This document shows positions 1 through 6,080 of a DNA stretch of 10,267 bases, in pieces. The notes under the pieces are model-generated. The model saw only the letters and a list, made by a program, of their open reading frames with translations. It did no database searches and was not told where the DNA came from. The position numbers and the translations under genes are program-made. This stretch comes from Anaerolineae bacterium. Lineage in GTDB: Bacteria; Chloroflexota; Anaerolineae; Anaerolineales; Villigracilaceae. Each line of letters opens with the position of its first letter. Position 1 is the stretch's first letter. The DNA lies in assembly GCA_017303735.1 (NCBI GenBank), contig JAFLCF010000159.1, positions 1 through 10,267 of the forward strand. Direction: 5' to 3'.

Positions 1-1
1 C

Positions 2-1108
2 GTCGGAAAAGTCACCGACTATTCCATCAAGATCGAACAAGAACAAGGCTCGGGCGATGCGTGCGGCGCAGATGCCACGTATTTTGTCACCGCCACGATC
101 ACAGCCGATGGCATTGTGGCTGCAAGTTATGTAGTTTCTTCCTATTCCGCTGGCGGGCAAATCCCCACCGGCGGAAATTTCCAAGACCTCACCAACAATG
201 GCTTGTCTGAAAGTGTTTCTGCCGGGTTGACCTTTGAAAAGGCAGAGACAAAAACCCTCACCTGGCGATTGACCGGTCCATATTCGTATCCCAACGACCT
301 CAATGTAAGAATCCGTGTGAATGATGGTGAAGTCAAAAGCGCAACCGTGGATTGCGGCTCCGCCGCCTCACAACCCACGGCGACGACTGCTCCTGCTTCC
401 GCAGCCGGGTGCACCGACTCAGCCCTCTATGTCAGCGATGACGGCAAGGATGGCACGACCTACGCTCCAGGCGCAACCTTCAAGAAGACCTGGAAGCTGC
501 GTAACACCGGCACCTGTACATGGGACAGCAATTACATGATCTATTATGTGTCCGGCTCAACGATGACCCAGCAGCCCGCTTATCTTCTCGTCCCTCAAGG
601 CGTGCAGGTGGCTCCCGGGGCGGATGTAGATGTTTCCCTTGATATGGCTGCGCCCAGCACCGCCGGAGATCACCGCGCAGATTGGGAACTTAGAAACCCG
701 AGCGGTACTTCACTCGTGGGCTTCTTCCTGACGTTGAAGGTTCAAGGTCAAAGCTCTGGCGGATCAAGCACTGGCATCACAGCCGTAACCCCACAGATCG
801 TTTTGGAGCAAGGATCTGGAGCAGCCTGCACAAATACTTCAACGTACTTTGTTTATGTAGATATTACAGCCAATGGCGAAGTATCCGCAAATTACCGCAT
901 TAGCCTCACAGACGCCAGCGGACAGGTACCGGACGGCGTGTTCGACTCCGGCTCGCCAGAAGAAACAGGTGTCCTGTTCCTTCGTGCAAACGAGACTCAA
1001 CGGGTCAGCTTGCATGTTGTGGGTCCCTATAGCTATCCAGACGCTGTCACCGTGCGTGTCAATGTCAACGACCAGAGTATGGGTAGCGTTGCAATTACCT
1101 GCCCGTAA
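2..1108 (+). CDS. Secreted NBR1-type Ig-like domain protein, 5' partial
   Basis: The reading frame is open from the window edge, so the start lies upstream; 368 residues are visible. The layout is domain A (about residues 1-118), a Thr/Ala/Pro linker, an NBR1-like Ig domain (about 137-248), a Gly/Ser linker, and a second domain A (about 259-368). The Ig domain has the family signature: 'F.KTW.LRNTGTCTW', 'YLLVPQG', 'VAPG..VDVSLDMAAPS.AG', 'ADWELRNPSG'. The two A domains share 'EQGSGxAC', 'TYFV', 'GPYSYP' and a C-terminal 'VNDxxxxSxxxxC', with one Cys near each end that could form a disulfide. NBR1-like Ig domains are common in extracytoplasmic proteins of Chloroflexota, where they probably act in binding or adhesion. 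The signal peptide or lipobox would be upstream and is not seen. The gene ends at a strong terminator. The Ig family call is firm; the cellular role is unknown. Confidence 0.85.
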   Translation, partial: VGKVTDYSIKIEQEQGSGDACGADATYFVTATITADGIVAASYVVSSYSAGGQIPTGGNFQDLTNNGLSESVSAGLTFEKAETKTLTWRLTGPYSYPNDLNVRIRVNDGEVKSATVDCGSAASQPTATTAPASAAGCTDSALYVSDDGKDGTTYAPGATFKKTWKLRNTGTCTWDSNYMIYYVSGSTMTQQPAYLLVPQGVQVAPGADVDVSLDMAAPSTAGDHRADWELRNPSGTSLVGFFLTLKVQGQSSGGSSTGITAVTPQIVLEQGSGAACTNTSTYFVYVDITANGEVSANYRISLTDASGQVPDGVFDSGSPEETGVLFLRANETQRVSLHVVGPYSYPDAVTVRVNVNDQSMGSVAITCP

Positions 1109-1128
1109 AAGAACTTGAGAGCTTTTAC

Positions 1129-1162
1129 AAAAAATGCCAAAGGCGAACCTTTGGCATTTTTT
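1129..1162. terminator. Bidirectional intrinsic terminator
   Basis: A perfect 15-bp stem (1129-1143 with 1148-1162) closes a CGAA tetraloop. The stem core is TGCCAAAGG, flanked by A6 on the left and T6 on the right, so it can terminate transcription from either side. It sits between the NBR1-domain gene (+) and the convergent YdeI-family gene (-), which ends at 1182. Confidence 0.93.
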
Positions 1163-1181
1163 GTTGAATGGGGAGTAGGCA

Positions 1182-1745
1182 TCAATAATGCTTCTCAATC
1201 CCCCCGAATCCGATCTGCTTGTTCTTTGCGGACATTTCAATGAAATACCTTAATCGCTTCTTGAATTCTTCAGGGCGTTTGCGGGCTCCATCAATAAATG
1301 CCACGCGGATGCGAATGTAGGCGTCTGAAAATCCCTGAAAATTTTTCCAGGTTTCTTTATTGGCTTGGATCGCCTTCAAAATATCGGGCGGGATGATGAA
1401 CTCGGCGTTCAAGACATCAGTCAGCGTATCGGCGACTTCTTTGATGACTTTCTTCTCCGCCACTAATGTCCGCAGGCGTTCGATGTTGGCTTGCGAGTAT
1501 TTGGCTTTCGGCTTGCGCGGCGAAAAGCGTTGGACGGTATGTTCGTCATCTAAAGTTTTGATAATGGAATCAATCCAGCCGAAACATAGAGCTTCTTCCA
1601 CGGCGTCGTTGTATTCGATGCGCGGTTTGCCAGTCGCTTTCTTGGGGTAGACCAGCCAGATTTCAGTCTCAGTTTTGTAATGCTGCTTGAGCCACTTGCG
1701 CCAGCCTTTGGGATCTGTCACGTAGAGCGTGTTTGAGATTTTCAC
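1182..1745 (-). CDS. YdeI/OmdA-family protein (paralogue 1)
   Basis: This 187-residue protein belongs to the YdeI/OmpD-associated family (OmdA, 'bacteriocin-protection'). Visible signatures are an N-terminal 'W..WL....' segment, 'EEALCFGWIDS', 'QRFSPRKPKAKYS', and a basic C-terminal helix with 'ARKRPEEFKKRLRYF' typical of the OmdA end. I chose the GTG at 1743-1745: it follows an AAAGAGA Shine-Dalgarno-like run and gives the family's usual length and N-terminus. A longer reading to 1841 would overlap the divergent gene and adds no family sequence. Transcription probably starts from a TATACT -10 box on this strand (1776-1781). The neighbour at 1798 is a diverged paralogue with 'DVALCYGWIDG' and 'FTPRRPKS'. 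Biochemical function is not established; the bacteriocin and OmpD links come from enteric relatives. Confidence 0.85.
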   Translation of the reverse strand: MKISNTLYVTDPKGWRKWLKQHYKTETEIWLVYPKKATGKPRIEYNDAVEEALCFGWIDSIIKTLDDEHTVQRFSPRKPKAKYSQANIERLRTLVAEKKVIKEVADTLTDVLNAEFIIPPDILKAIQANKETWKNFQGFSDAYIRIRVAFIDGARKRPEEFKKRLRYFIEMSAKNKQIGFGGIEKHY

Positions 1746-1775
1746 TTGAGTTCTCTTTATAGTTCCGTTTCTCAA

Positions 1776-1783
1776 AGTATAAC
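1776..1783. promoter_or_regulatory. Overlapping divergent -10 elements
   Basis: AGTATAAC contains TATAAC on the + strand (1778-1783) and TATACT on the - strand (1776-1781). Each is correctly oriented for one of the two divergent YdeI-family genes. The predicted + start is about 1790, only 7-8 bases before the ATG at 1798; the predicted - start is about 1769, some 24 bases before the GTG at 1745. No good -35 hexamer is visible on either side, so this is inferred from the -10 boxes and geometry alone. Confidence 0.5.
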
Positions 1784-1797
1784 GGTAAAATTTATGT

Positions 1798-2373
1798 ATG
1801 CTTAACTCAACCGAACTTCCCATCTTGCCTTTTGAATCCAAAAAGAAATTTGCAGAATGGCTTGCGAAAAATCATGACAAGTCTGCGGGCTTGTGGTTGA
1901 AGATCGCCAAGAAAGCGGCTGGAATTTCCACGGTCACCTATGCCGAGGCGTTGGATGTGGCTTTGTGCTATGGTTGGATTGATGGTCAGAAGGGCAGTTT
2001 TGACGAGCAATATTTCCTGCAGAAATTTACGCCGCGCAGACCGAAGAGTATCTGGTCAAAGATCAATGTGGAGAAGGTTGAAGGTCTGATCGCGAGTGGG
2101 GAGATGAAAACGGCAGGATTAAAAGCGGTCGAAGCGGCGAAACAGGACGGGCGTTGGGCTGCGGCGTATGCATCCCAGAAGAATATCGTAGTTCCCGCAG
2201 ATTTTCAATCCGCTTTGGAGAAAAATAAAAAAGCCAAAGCCTTCTTTGAAACGTTGACAGGTTCAAAACGATATTCTTTTTTGTTTAGAATTGAAACGGC
2301 AAAGAAAGCCGAAACGCGCGAGAAGCGCATCCATCAATTTGTGGCGATGTTGGCAAAGGGCGAGACGTTATAG
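1798..2373 (+). CDS. YdeI/OmdA-family protein (paralogue 2)
   Basis: This 191-residue protein is a second YdeI/OmpD-associated family member. It starts with 'ELPILPFESKKKFAEWLAKNH', the typical N-terminus of the family, followed by 'ALDVALCYGWIDGQKG', 'QKFTPRRPKSIWSKIN', and a C-terminal OmdA-like helix 'KKAETREKRIHQFVAML'. The ATG at 1798 is the only start that keeps the conserved N-terminus: an in-frame stop lies at 1786. No Shine-Dalgarno precedes it and the predicted leader is 7-8 bases, so translation may be nearly leaderless. The stop codon TAG (2371-2373) overlaps the 3' end of the convergent DUF3592 gene by 6 bases. Function is unknown beyond the family assignment. Confidence 0.88.
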   Translation: MLNSTELPILPFESKKKFAEWLAKNHDKSAGLWLKIAKKAAGISTVTYAEALDVALCYGWIDGQKGSFDEQYFLQKFTPRRPKSIWSKINVEKVEGLIASGEMKTAGLKAVEAAKQDGRWAAAYASQKNIVVPADFQSALEKNKKAKAFFETLTGSKRYSFLFRIETAKKAETREKRIHQFVAMLAKGETL

Positions 2374-2799
2374 GGGCATTCCCAATGACACCCCTGTTTC
2401 CCAAAGTACGATAGCTAGAATGAACTCTACAACGGATTTCAACGAGTCTGCTCGGGCGATGCGCCATTCCTGCTGAATATATGCCTTCCAGGGAGTATCT
2501 TTGTCATAGATGACTTCGAGTGAATCACCTGCGTCATAGCGTGGAGCCAAGAAGCCGCGATTATCATTCACTTGGATGATATGTTTTTGCCCGTTTACTT
2601 GAAACTCAATCAGAGGATGTGTCACTCTTCCCATGGCACCAGTCATGAGCCAGCCAAGGTCGCTGTCTGCGGCACGGACTGCACCAAAGGTGCTTGCACT
2701 ATTCTTGCGAATTTTTTCCATTTTGGAGAGCCGAAATAAAGCGGGTAACCCGGTCACCAAGCTGAGGACGAAAAATAAAACAGAGAAGCCATAGAACAT
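2368..2799 (-). CDS. DUF3592-like membrane protein (paralogue A)
   Basis: This 143-residue protein has an N-terminal membrane segment (about residues 2-22), a central soluble beta-rich part with 'HPLIEFQVNGQ', 'GDSLEVIYDKDTPWKAYI', and a C-terminal hydrophobic segment (about 122-141). The 'P.v.F...G.....V.YD...P..A' pattern is that of DUF3592, a small membrane family of unknown function. The ATG at 2799 has a clear Shine-Dalgarno (GGGAG, 7 bases upstream). By eye it is roughly 45% identical along its full length to the product of the next gene upstream (2946-3380), including 'LFF.L.LVTG.PA' and 'WETGV.LG.PL' at the ends, so the two arose by tandem duplication. A terminator between them suggests it has its own promoter, but I could not pick one confidently. 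Confidence 0.82.
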   Translation of the reverse strand: MFYGFSVLFFVLSLVTGLPALFRLSKMEKIRKNSASTFGAVRAADSDLGWLMTGAMGRVTHPLIEFQVNGQKHIIQVNDNRGFLAPRYDAGDSLEVIYDKDTPWKAYIQQEWRIARADSLKSVVEFILAIVLWETGVSLGMPL

Positions 2800-2862
2800 G
2801 TTTATTCTCCCATCTATTTATTTCTATAACTTTTCGTATTTTACTACTTTTTTATTTCTAAT

Positions 2863-2900
2863 AAAAAGACATCCGAAGTCTATAAAGACTTCGGATGTCT
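2863..2900 (-). terminator. Intrinsic terminator between the DUF3592 genes
   Basis: A perfect 14-bp stem (2867-2880 with 2887-2900) encloses a 6-base loop. Read on the - strand it is followed by TTTTTATTAG, while the + side has no T run. It therefore terminates transcripts from the upstream DUF3592 gene (2946-3380) before they reach the second copy. Confidence 0.88.
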
Positions 2901-2945
2901 GATGTTGAAAAGTACAAGACGTGCATCCGTAAAATTGTGGAAACG

Positions 2946-3380
2946 TTATAAGGGAAGCCCCAAATACACGCCTGTTTCCCAAAACGCAATGGCGAGGATA
3001 ATTTCCCCGGCGGCGATCCACATATCGCGGCGGGTGAAATTCCATTCACTGGTGAGGTAGGCTTTCCATGGCGATTCCTGACTGTAGACAACTTCAACGG
3101 TGTTGCCCGCTTCGTAGCGGCGATTCATAAACCCGCTGTTGTCGGTCATTTCCACTTCATACTCTTTGTCCTGCACACGGAACGCTACCAGCGGACGGGC
3201 AGACCTGCCGACTTCTCCTAAAAAATTCCAGCCAATGTTCGAGCGTCCCACCGTGCGGACGACCCCAGAGGTGATTGCGCTGGAGCGTTTGATCGTTTCC
3301 ATTCGCCGCCAAAGGAAATAAGCCGGAATCCCCGTTACGAGACCGAGAATAAAGAACAAAGTGGCAAAGGCATAGATCAT
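2946..3380 (-). CDS. DUF3592-like membrane protein (paralogue B)
   Basis: This 144-residue protein has the same architecture as its neighbour at 2368-2799: an N-terminal membrane helix (about 2-23), a soluble core with 'RPLVAFRVQDKEYEV' and 'GNTVEVVYSQESPWKAYL', and a C-terminal hydrophobic helix (about 124-142). The start is ATG 3378-3380, preceded by an AAAGGA Shine-Dalgarno about 10 bases upstream. A plausible promoter (TTGTTT, 16 bases, TAGAAT) lies just upstream, with its -35 inside the T run of the tRNA terminator. Function is unknown. Membrane topology suggests two helices with the beta domain exposed on one face. Confidence 0.83.
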   Translation of the reverse strand: MIYAFATLFFILGLVTGIPAYFLWRRMETIKRSSAITSGVVRTVGRSNIGWNFLGEVGRSARPLVAFRVQDKEYEVEMTDNSGFMNRRYEAGNTVEVVYSQESPWKAYLTSEWNFTRRDMWIAAGEIILAIAFWETGVYLGLPL

Positions 3381-3401
3381 AGTAGTTTTTTCCTTTTGCT
3401 G

Positions 3402-3429
3402 ATTCTACCAACTGTTAAATAAAAAACAA
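3402..3429 (-). promoter_or_regulatory. Promoter for DUF3592 paralogue B
   Basis: On the - strand TTGTTT (3424-3429) and TAGAAT (3402-3407) are separated by 16 bases. The predicted start near 3394 leaves a 14-base leader that contains the Shine-Dalgarno. The -35 box lies within the T-rich tail of the tRNA terminator, so the two elements share sequence. Confidence 0.45.
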
Positions 3430-3445
3430 CCGCCCTTGCAGGCGG
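3421..3445 (-). terminator. Terminator downstream of tRNA-Arg
   Basis: Read on the - strand, CCGCC (3441-3445) pairs with GGCGG (3430-3434) across a 6-base loop and is followed by TTGTTTTTT. The stem is only 5 bp but all G-C, and it begins 5 bases after the encoded CCA of the tRNA. Confidence 0.6.
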
Positions 3446-3450
3446 ATGTC

Positions 3451-3525
3451 TGGCACCCCCACGCAGACTCGAACTGCGCTCTTCAGCTCCGGAGGCTGAC
3501 GCTCTGTCCACTGAGCTATGGGGGC
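3451..3525 (-). tRNA. tRNA-Arg (anticodon CCG)
   Basis: The - strand folds as a complete 75-nt cloverleaf. The acceptor stem is GCCCCCA with TGGGGGT; the D stem is GCTC/GAGC with loop AGTGGACA; the anticodon stem is TCAGC/GCTGA with loop CTCCGGA; the T stem is CGCAG/CTGCG with loop TTCGAGT; discriminator G and encoded CCA follow. The anticodon CCG reads CGG. A20 in the D loop, C35 and G73 are known arginine identity elements. The first acceptor pair is a G1-U72 wobble rather than G-C. A TAAAAT -10 (3537-3542) lies upstream, giving a very short 5' leader; the -35 is weak. It is transcribed separately from, or processed out of, the PrsW transcript. Confidence 0.95.
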
Positions 3526-3552
3526 GAGCGAACGGTATTTTACCATAGGCAT

Positions 3553-3587
3553 AGAAAGGGCTGACGGATCAGCAGCCAGCCCTTTCT
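3553..3587. terminator. Hairpin after the PrsW gene, probable terminator
   Basis: AGAAAGGGCTG (3553-3563) and CAGCCCTTTCT (3577-3587) form a perfect 11-bp stem with a 13-base loop, 20 bases past the PrsW stop. There is no good T run after it on the - strand, so it may be a weak terminator, an RNA 3'-end stabiliser, or a processing signal ahead of the tRNA. Confidence 0.5.
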
Positions 3588-3606
3588 TAAGTAATGAAGC
3601 GGGGTT

Positions 3607-4590
3607 TTAAGTCTTCGCTTGCGGTGCAAGGCTGGTGATATTTCCACGCAATTTTTCGATGATGGCAGCATTGCCTCTCTCATCGCCGAACTTTGTCAAT
3701 TGTTCTTTCTTGTGGGCAAGCTCGCCCAGATATTGATAGAAATGATCGGTGGCACGATAGGCTCCGCCGCTCAGGGCTGCCATGCGCGCGCCAAATTGAA
3801 AGAATGACACTGCGGTCTTATACTGTGCTTCACTGATGAGACCATTGCTGACCTCTTCGCGCAGGTGCTTTTTGAGCAATCCCTGTTCATGACGGATCAT
3901 CCAAATGATGAAGCCCAGGAAGAGCAGCCAACTGCCCCATTCCAGCAGAATAACAAATGCCAGGCTGCCTAAACCGGTTACAAAGATTACGGCAGTGTTA
4001 TGGAAGGCATGCGCAAATACAGCCAGAAAATATCCAATGATCGGCGCGGCGAGTTTGACCAGTATGTTGCGGTTCATGCGTGCCACCGCAAAGCCAAGAC
4101 CTGTGAACGCCGTATAGAACGGATGCCCCCATGCAAAAACACCCACACGCAGAGCAAAGTTCGTGAACATGCCAGCCCAGCCCTCTGCATCGTATTGACC
4201 GAGGAAGTAAAAAACATTTTCCGTGGCGGCGAATCCCAGCCCGGCGATTCCGCCGTAAATGATGCCATCGAGGATCGAGTCGAACTCTTTGCGGAAGATC
4301 AAAAAGACCGCCAGCACTGCCAGACCTTTCCAGAACTCTTCCACCAGCGGAGCGGTGATCGACCCACCTGCGATGTCTTCAAGGACAGCATCATTGAGCA
4401 CCAAGCTAAAACCGATCTCAAAGATCGAGGCGATGATCAGCGTGCCGATGATGGCAACAAAACCACCCCAGAAAAATGTCATCAACAACAGCCAGCGAGG
4501 CTCCTTTTCATAACGGTCGAGCCAGTAGAGGAACCATGAAAAAAAGAATGCCGGAATGAACGCCATGGGAATTGCAGCAAGTACAGCCAT
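3607..4590 (-). CDS. PrsW-family intramembrane metalloprotease
   Basis: This 327-residue multi-pass membrane protein has the PrsW signatures in order: 'DRYEKEP' (25-31), 'PLVEEFWKG' with the EExxK motif (E84, E85, K88), 'AATENVFYF' (E124, N125), 'WGHPFYTAFTGLGF' (H156), and 'AHAFHN' (H194, H197). These Glu/His residues are the proposed metal and active site of the family. PrsW in Bacillus subtilis makes the first cut in anti-sigma factor RsiW; no anti-sigma gene is visible here, so the substrate is unknown. About seven hydrophobic segments precede a soluble C-terminal tail (about 235-327). The start is ATG 4588-4590: GGAGGA lies 7 bases upstream of it, whereas the in-frame GTG at 4594-4596 would be almost on top of that Shine-Dalgarno. 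Confidence 0.9.
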   Translation of the reverse strand: MAVLAAIPMAFIPAFFFSWFLYWLDRYEKEPRWLLLMTFFWGGFVAIIGTLIIASIFEIGFSLVLNDAVLEDIAGGSITAPLVEEFWKGLAVLAVFLIFRKEFDSILDGIIYGGIAGLGFAATENVFYFLGQYDAEGWAGMFTNFALRVGVFAWGHPFYTAFTGLGFAVARMNRNILVKLAAPIIGYFLAVFAHAFHNTAVIFVTGLGSLAFVILLEWGSWLLFLGFIIWMIRHEQGLLKKHLREEVSNGLISEAQYKTAVSFFQFGARMAALSGGAYRATDHFYQYLGELAHKKEQLTKFGDERGNAAIIEKLRGNITSLAPQAKT

Positions 4591-4632
4591 ATACACATCC
4601 TCCAGTAGAGTGGGGTTTGGAATAACATGTCA

Positions 4633-4660
4633 ATTGTACCGAGGCTGTGCAAAAAATCAA
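4633..4660 (-). promoter_or_regulatory. Promoter for the PrsW gene
   Basis: On the - strand TTGATT (4655-4660) and TACAAT (4633-4638) are 16 bases apart. The predicted transcription start is near 4626, leaving a leader of about 36 bases with the GGAGGA Shine-Dalgarno. The match is good at -10 and moderate at -35. Confidence 0.5.
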
Positions 4661-4720
4661 TAGAACCATGGGGGCTAATTTTTAATGGGACGTACACAAA
4701 AATACCATTTGTGCTCCAAG

Positions 4721-4771
4721 GCGGTCTGTGACCGCCGTGTTCTACAAGACGTACCGCAGGGTCACAGACCC
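4721..4771. repeat. REP-like double palindrome
   Basis: Two small hairpins lie 23 bases apart: GCGGTC-TGT-GACCGC (4721-4735) and GGGTC-ACA-GACCC (4759-4771). They are also complementary to each other over 11 bp (4723-4733 with 4760-4770), so the element can fold as two small hairpins or one long one. This resembles dispersed intergenic palindromic repeats, but the window holds a single copy. The 4597-4842 gap otherwise holds only the PrsW promoter and a terminator. Confidence 0.6.
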
Positions 4772-4802
4772 TACTTGAGCGAGTTTTGCGTAAGCCCTGT
4801 TC

Positions 4803-4833
4803 AAAAAAACAGGTCGGGGATTAACCCGACCTG
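4803..4833 (-). terminator. Terminator after the DUF2344 gene
   Basis: A perfect 9-bp stem (4810-4818 with 4825-4833, core AGGTCGGG) has a 6-base loop. On the - strand it is followed directly by seven T residues. It begins 10 bases past the DUF2344 stop and closes the radical SAM cluster. Confidence 0.92.
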
Positions 4834-4842
4834 CATTCATCT

Positions 4843-5472
4843 TTATTCCTTGAAGATCAGCCGCGTGCGCTCCACCCTTGCCGTTTCTGGTTCGATCTCC
4901 AATGCTGCCAGCACTTCTTCGGGTCGTCCCGTGGCACCTTCGCGAGCTGCAAGGGTTATCTTCAACCAGGCTTTGCCATCTGCCTGCGTGATGATGCTCA
5001 ACAGTTCGATCAGCGGACGCAGGTCGTAGGTCTTCCCGCGCCGTTCACGGATGAGCGACTCTGTATTCATCAACGCTTCGACCCGGCGCTTCAATTCGGA
5101 CCCGTCAATGGGTTCCGTTAAATGGACATCATACGCCGCTGAGAGCACGAGCGTCTGCATGGCGGGTAGGCGTTCATCCACGGTTTGTACATCCAGCACC
5201 TTAATGTCAGGCGGAAGATTATCCTTCAGTCGTTCAGAAATATCTTCTGTGGGAATCTCTTCGTTCAGGCGCACATCCAACACTTCGCTGCGTGAGGAAA
5301 ATCCCAAGGGCAGGGCGGCGGCAAGGCTGATCTTGGGCTGCGGATGAAACCCCTGAGAATAGGAAAGCGGCAGGGCAGCACGTCGCAGGGCGCGTTCCCA
5401 AACGCGGTGCAGGTCAAGATGACCAATGTAGCGCAGAGCGCCCTGTTTGGTAAATGTGATTCGGACTCGCAT
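4843..5472 (-). CDS. DUF2344 / TIGR03936 radical SAM-associated protein
   Basis: This 209-residue protein carries the classic DUF2344 (TIGR03936) N-terminus: 'KQGALRYIGHLDLHRVWERA', 'LRRAALPLSYSQGFHPQPKI', 'AAALPLGFSSRSEVLDV'. The C-terminal half is less conserved and ends 'ARVERTRLIFKE', as in the family. I chose ATG 5470-5472: it gives the family N-terminus directly, whereas extension to 5508 adds 12 residues that overlap the upstream gene. The start lies 2 bases after the stop of the DinB-like gene, so the two are probably translationally coupled. In many bacteria this protein is adjacent to, or fused with, the TIGR03960 radical SAM enzyme, which here lies one gene upstream. The molecular function of the pair is not known to me. 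Confidence 0.92.
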   Translation of the reverse strand: MRVRITFTKQGALRYIGHLDLHRVWERALRRAALPLSYSQGFHPQPKISLAAALPLGFSSRSEVLDVRLNEEIPTEDISERLKDNLPPDIKVLDVQTVDERLPAMQTLVLSAAYDVHLTEPIDGSELKRRVEALMNTESLIRERRGKTYDLRPLIELLSIITQADGKAWLKITLAAREGATGRPEEVLAALEIEPETARVERTRLIFKE

Positions 5473-5474
5473 GT

Positions 5475-5999
5475 TTATTTTGACTCGGAGGCAATGCGCT
5501 TCAACCAACCCTGAATCAAGCCGCCAACGCGGCGATAGGGTCGGTAGGTATGTTCGGCAACCCGGTGAAACACATCATGGTCGAGGCATTGATGATGGGA
5601 GAGTTTGTCCAATTCCGCAAGGATGCTCATATACACAGCGAGCTCATGCGCAACGATCTCATCAAACTCGATATTCTTGTAGGCATCTAAAAGAAGGGGA
5701 TGGATGATATCTTTCTCGATCAGAGTGGATTCATAATCAGGGTAGCCGTAGTCACGATGAAATTTTTCCAGTGCCGTGAACGAGGCAGAGGGGGCGTAGG
5801 CTTCTCCATGCAGGATCTCGCTCAACCGGTCGGCAATGAATTGCTCGTGCGAAAGCACCGCAGCCAAAAGGTCTTTTACGGTCAAGGTGCCCAGCACGCC
5901 GCGCATCGTCAACTGGCGCGCAAACCCGATGCGGTTCAGCAAAAGCTCAAACTGATCGCGTTCGTTTCGCAGGCGTTCAAGGAGAAGTGTTTTATTCAT
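5475..5999 (-). CDS. DinB/ClbS-like four-helix protein
   Basis: This 174-residue, mostly helical protein resembles the DinB/ClbS-DfsB superfamily. The supporting pattern is 'RGVLGTLTVKDLLAAVLSHEQF' (about 33-54; H51), a central acidic region, then 'HDVFHRVAEHTYRPYRRVGG' (about 141-160; H145, H150) and a final amphipathic helix 'LIQGWLKR'. DinB folds use three His to hold a metal; H51, H145 and H150 are candidates, but I cannot confirm the geometry. ClbS hydrolyses the colibactin cyclopropane and other members are thiol transferases, so no activity can be assigned here. No Shine-Dalgarno precedes ATG 5997-5999; a repeat-derived hairpin lies 11 bases or more upstream. The gene sits between the radical SAM and DUF2344 genes on the same strand. 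Confidence 0.72.
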   Translation of the reverse strand: MNKTLLLERLRNERDQFELLLNRIGFARQLTMRGVLGTLTVKDLLAAVLSHEQFIADRLSEILHGEAYAPSASFTALEKFHRDYGYPDYESTLIEKDIIHPLLLDAYKNIEFDEIVAHELAVYMSILAELDKLSHHQCLDHDVFHRVAEHTYRPYRRVGGLIQGWLKRIASESK

Positions 6000-6010
6000 A
6001 AAAAATGTCT

Positions 6011-6072
6011 GCCACTGAGAACACAGAGGTCACAGAGTTTTTTTCTCTGTGTTCTTCGTGTGCTCCGTGGTG
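6011..6072. repeat. Imperfect inverted repeat between radical SAM and DinB-like genes
   Basis: GAACACAGAG (6019-6028) is complementary to CTCTGTGTTC (6045-6054), and an alternative inner stem CACAGAG (6031-6037) pairs with CTCTGTG (6045-6051) around a T7 loop. The outer ends CCAC and GTGG also pair. The 'CACAGAGGTCACAGAG' wording is typical of dispersed intergenic repeats seen in many bacterial genomes. It fills nearly the whole gap between the two genes. It lacks a trailing T run on the - strand, so it is not an obvious terminator. Confidence 0.6.
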
Positions 6073-6080
6073 AATGCACT

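Noticed and set aside
839..1240. - strand open frame covering the end of the NBR1-domain gene and the terminator
   Set aside because: It crosses the strong terminator at 1129-1162 and overlaps two well-supported genes; no domain is visible.
1746..1841. Longer 219-residue version of YdeI paralogue 1 starting at 1841
   Set aside because: The extra residues overlap the divergent gene, contain its promoter region and have no family similarity; the GTG at 1745 with a Shine-Dalgarno-like run fits better.
2892..3451. The 10-base word CGGATGTCTG occurs at 2892-2901 and 3442-3451, upstream of both DUF3592 genes
   Set aside because: The offset (550) does not match the gene-to-gene offset (578-581), and each copy is explained by a terminator stem or the tRNA 3' flank. 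Probably chance.
4000..4539. + strand open frame (179 codons) within the PrsW gene
   Set aside because: Antisense to clearly conserved PrsW motifs; the translation is low in hydrophobic residues and resembles no family.
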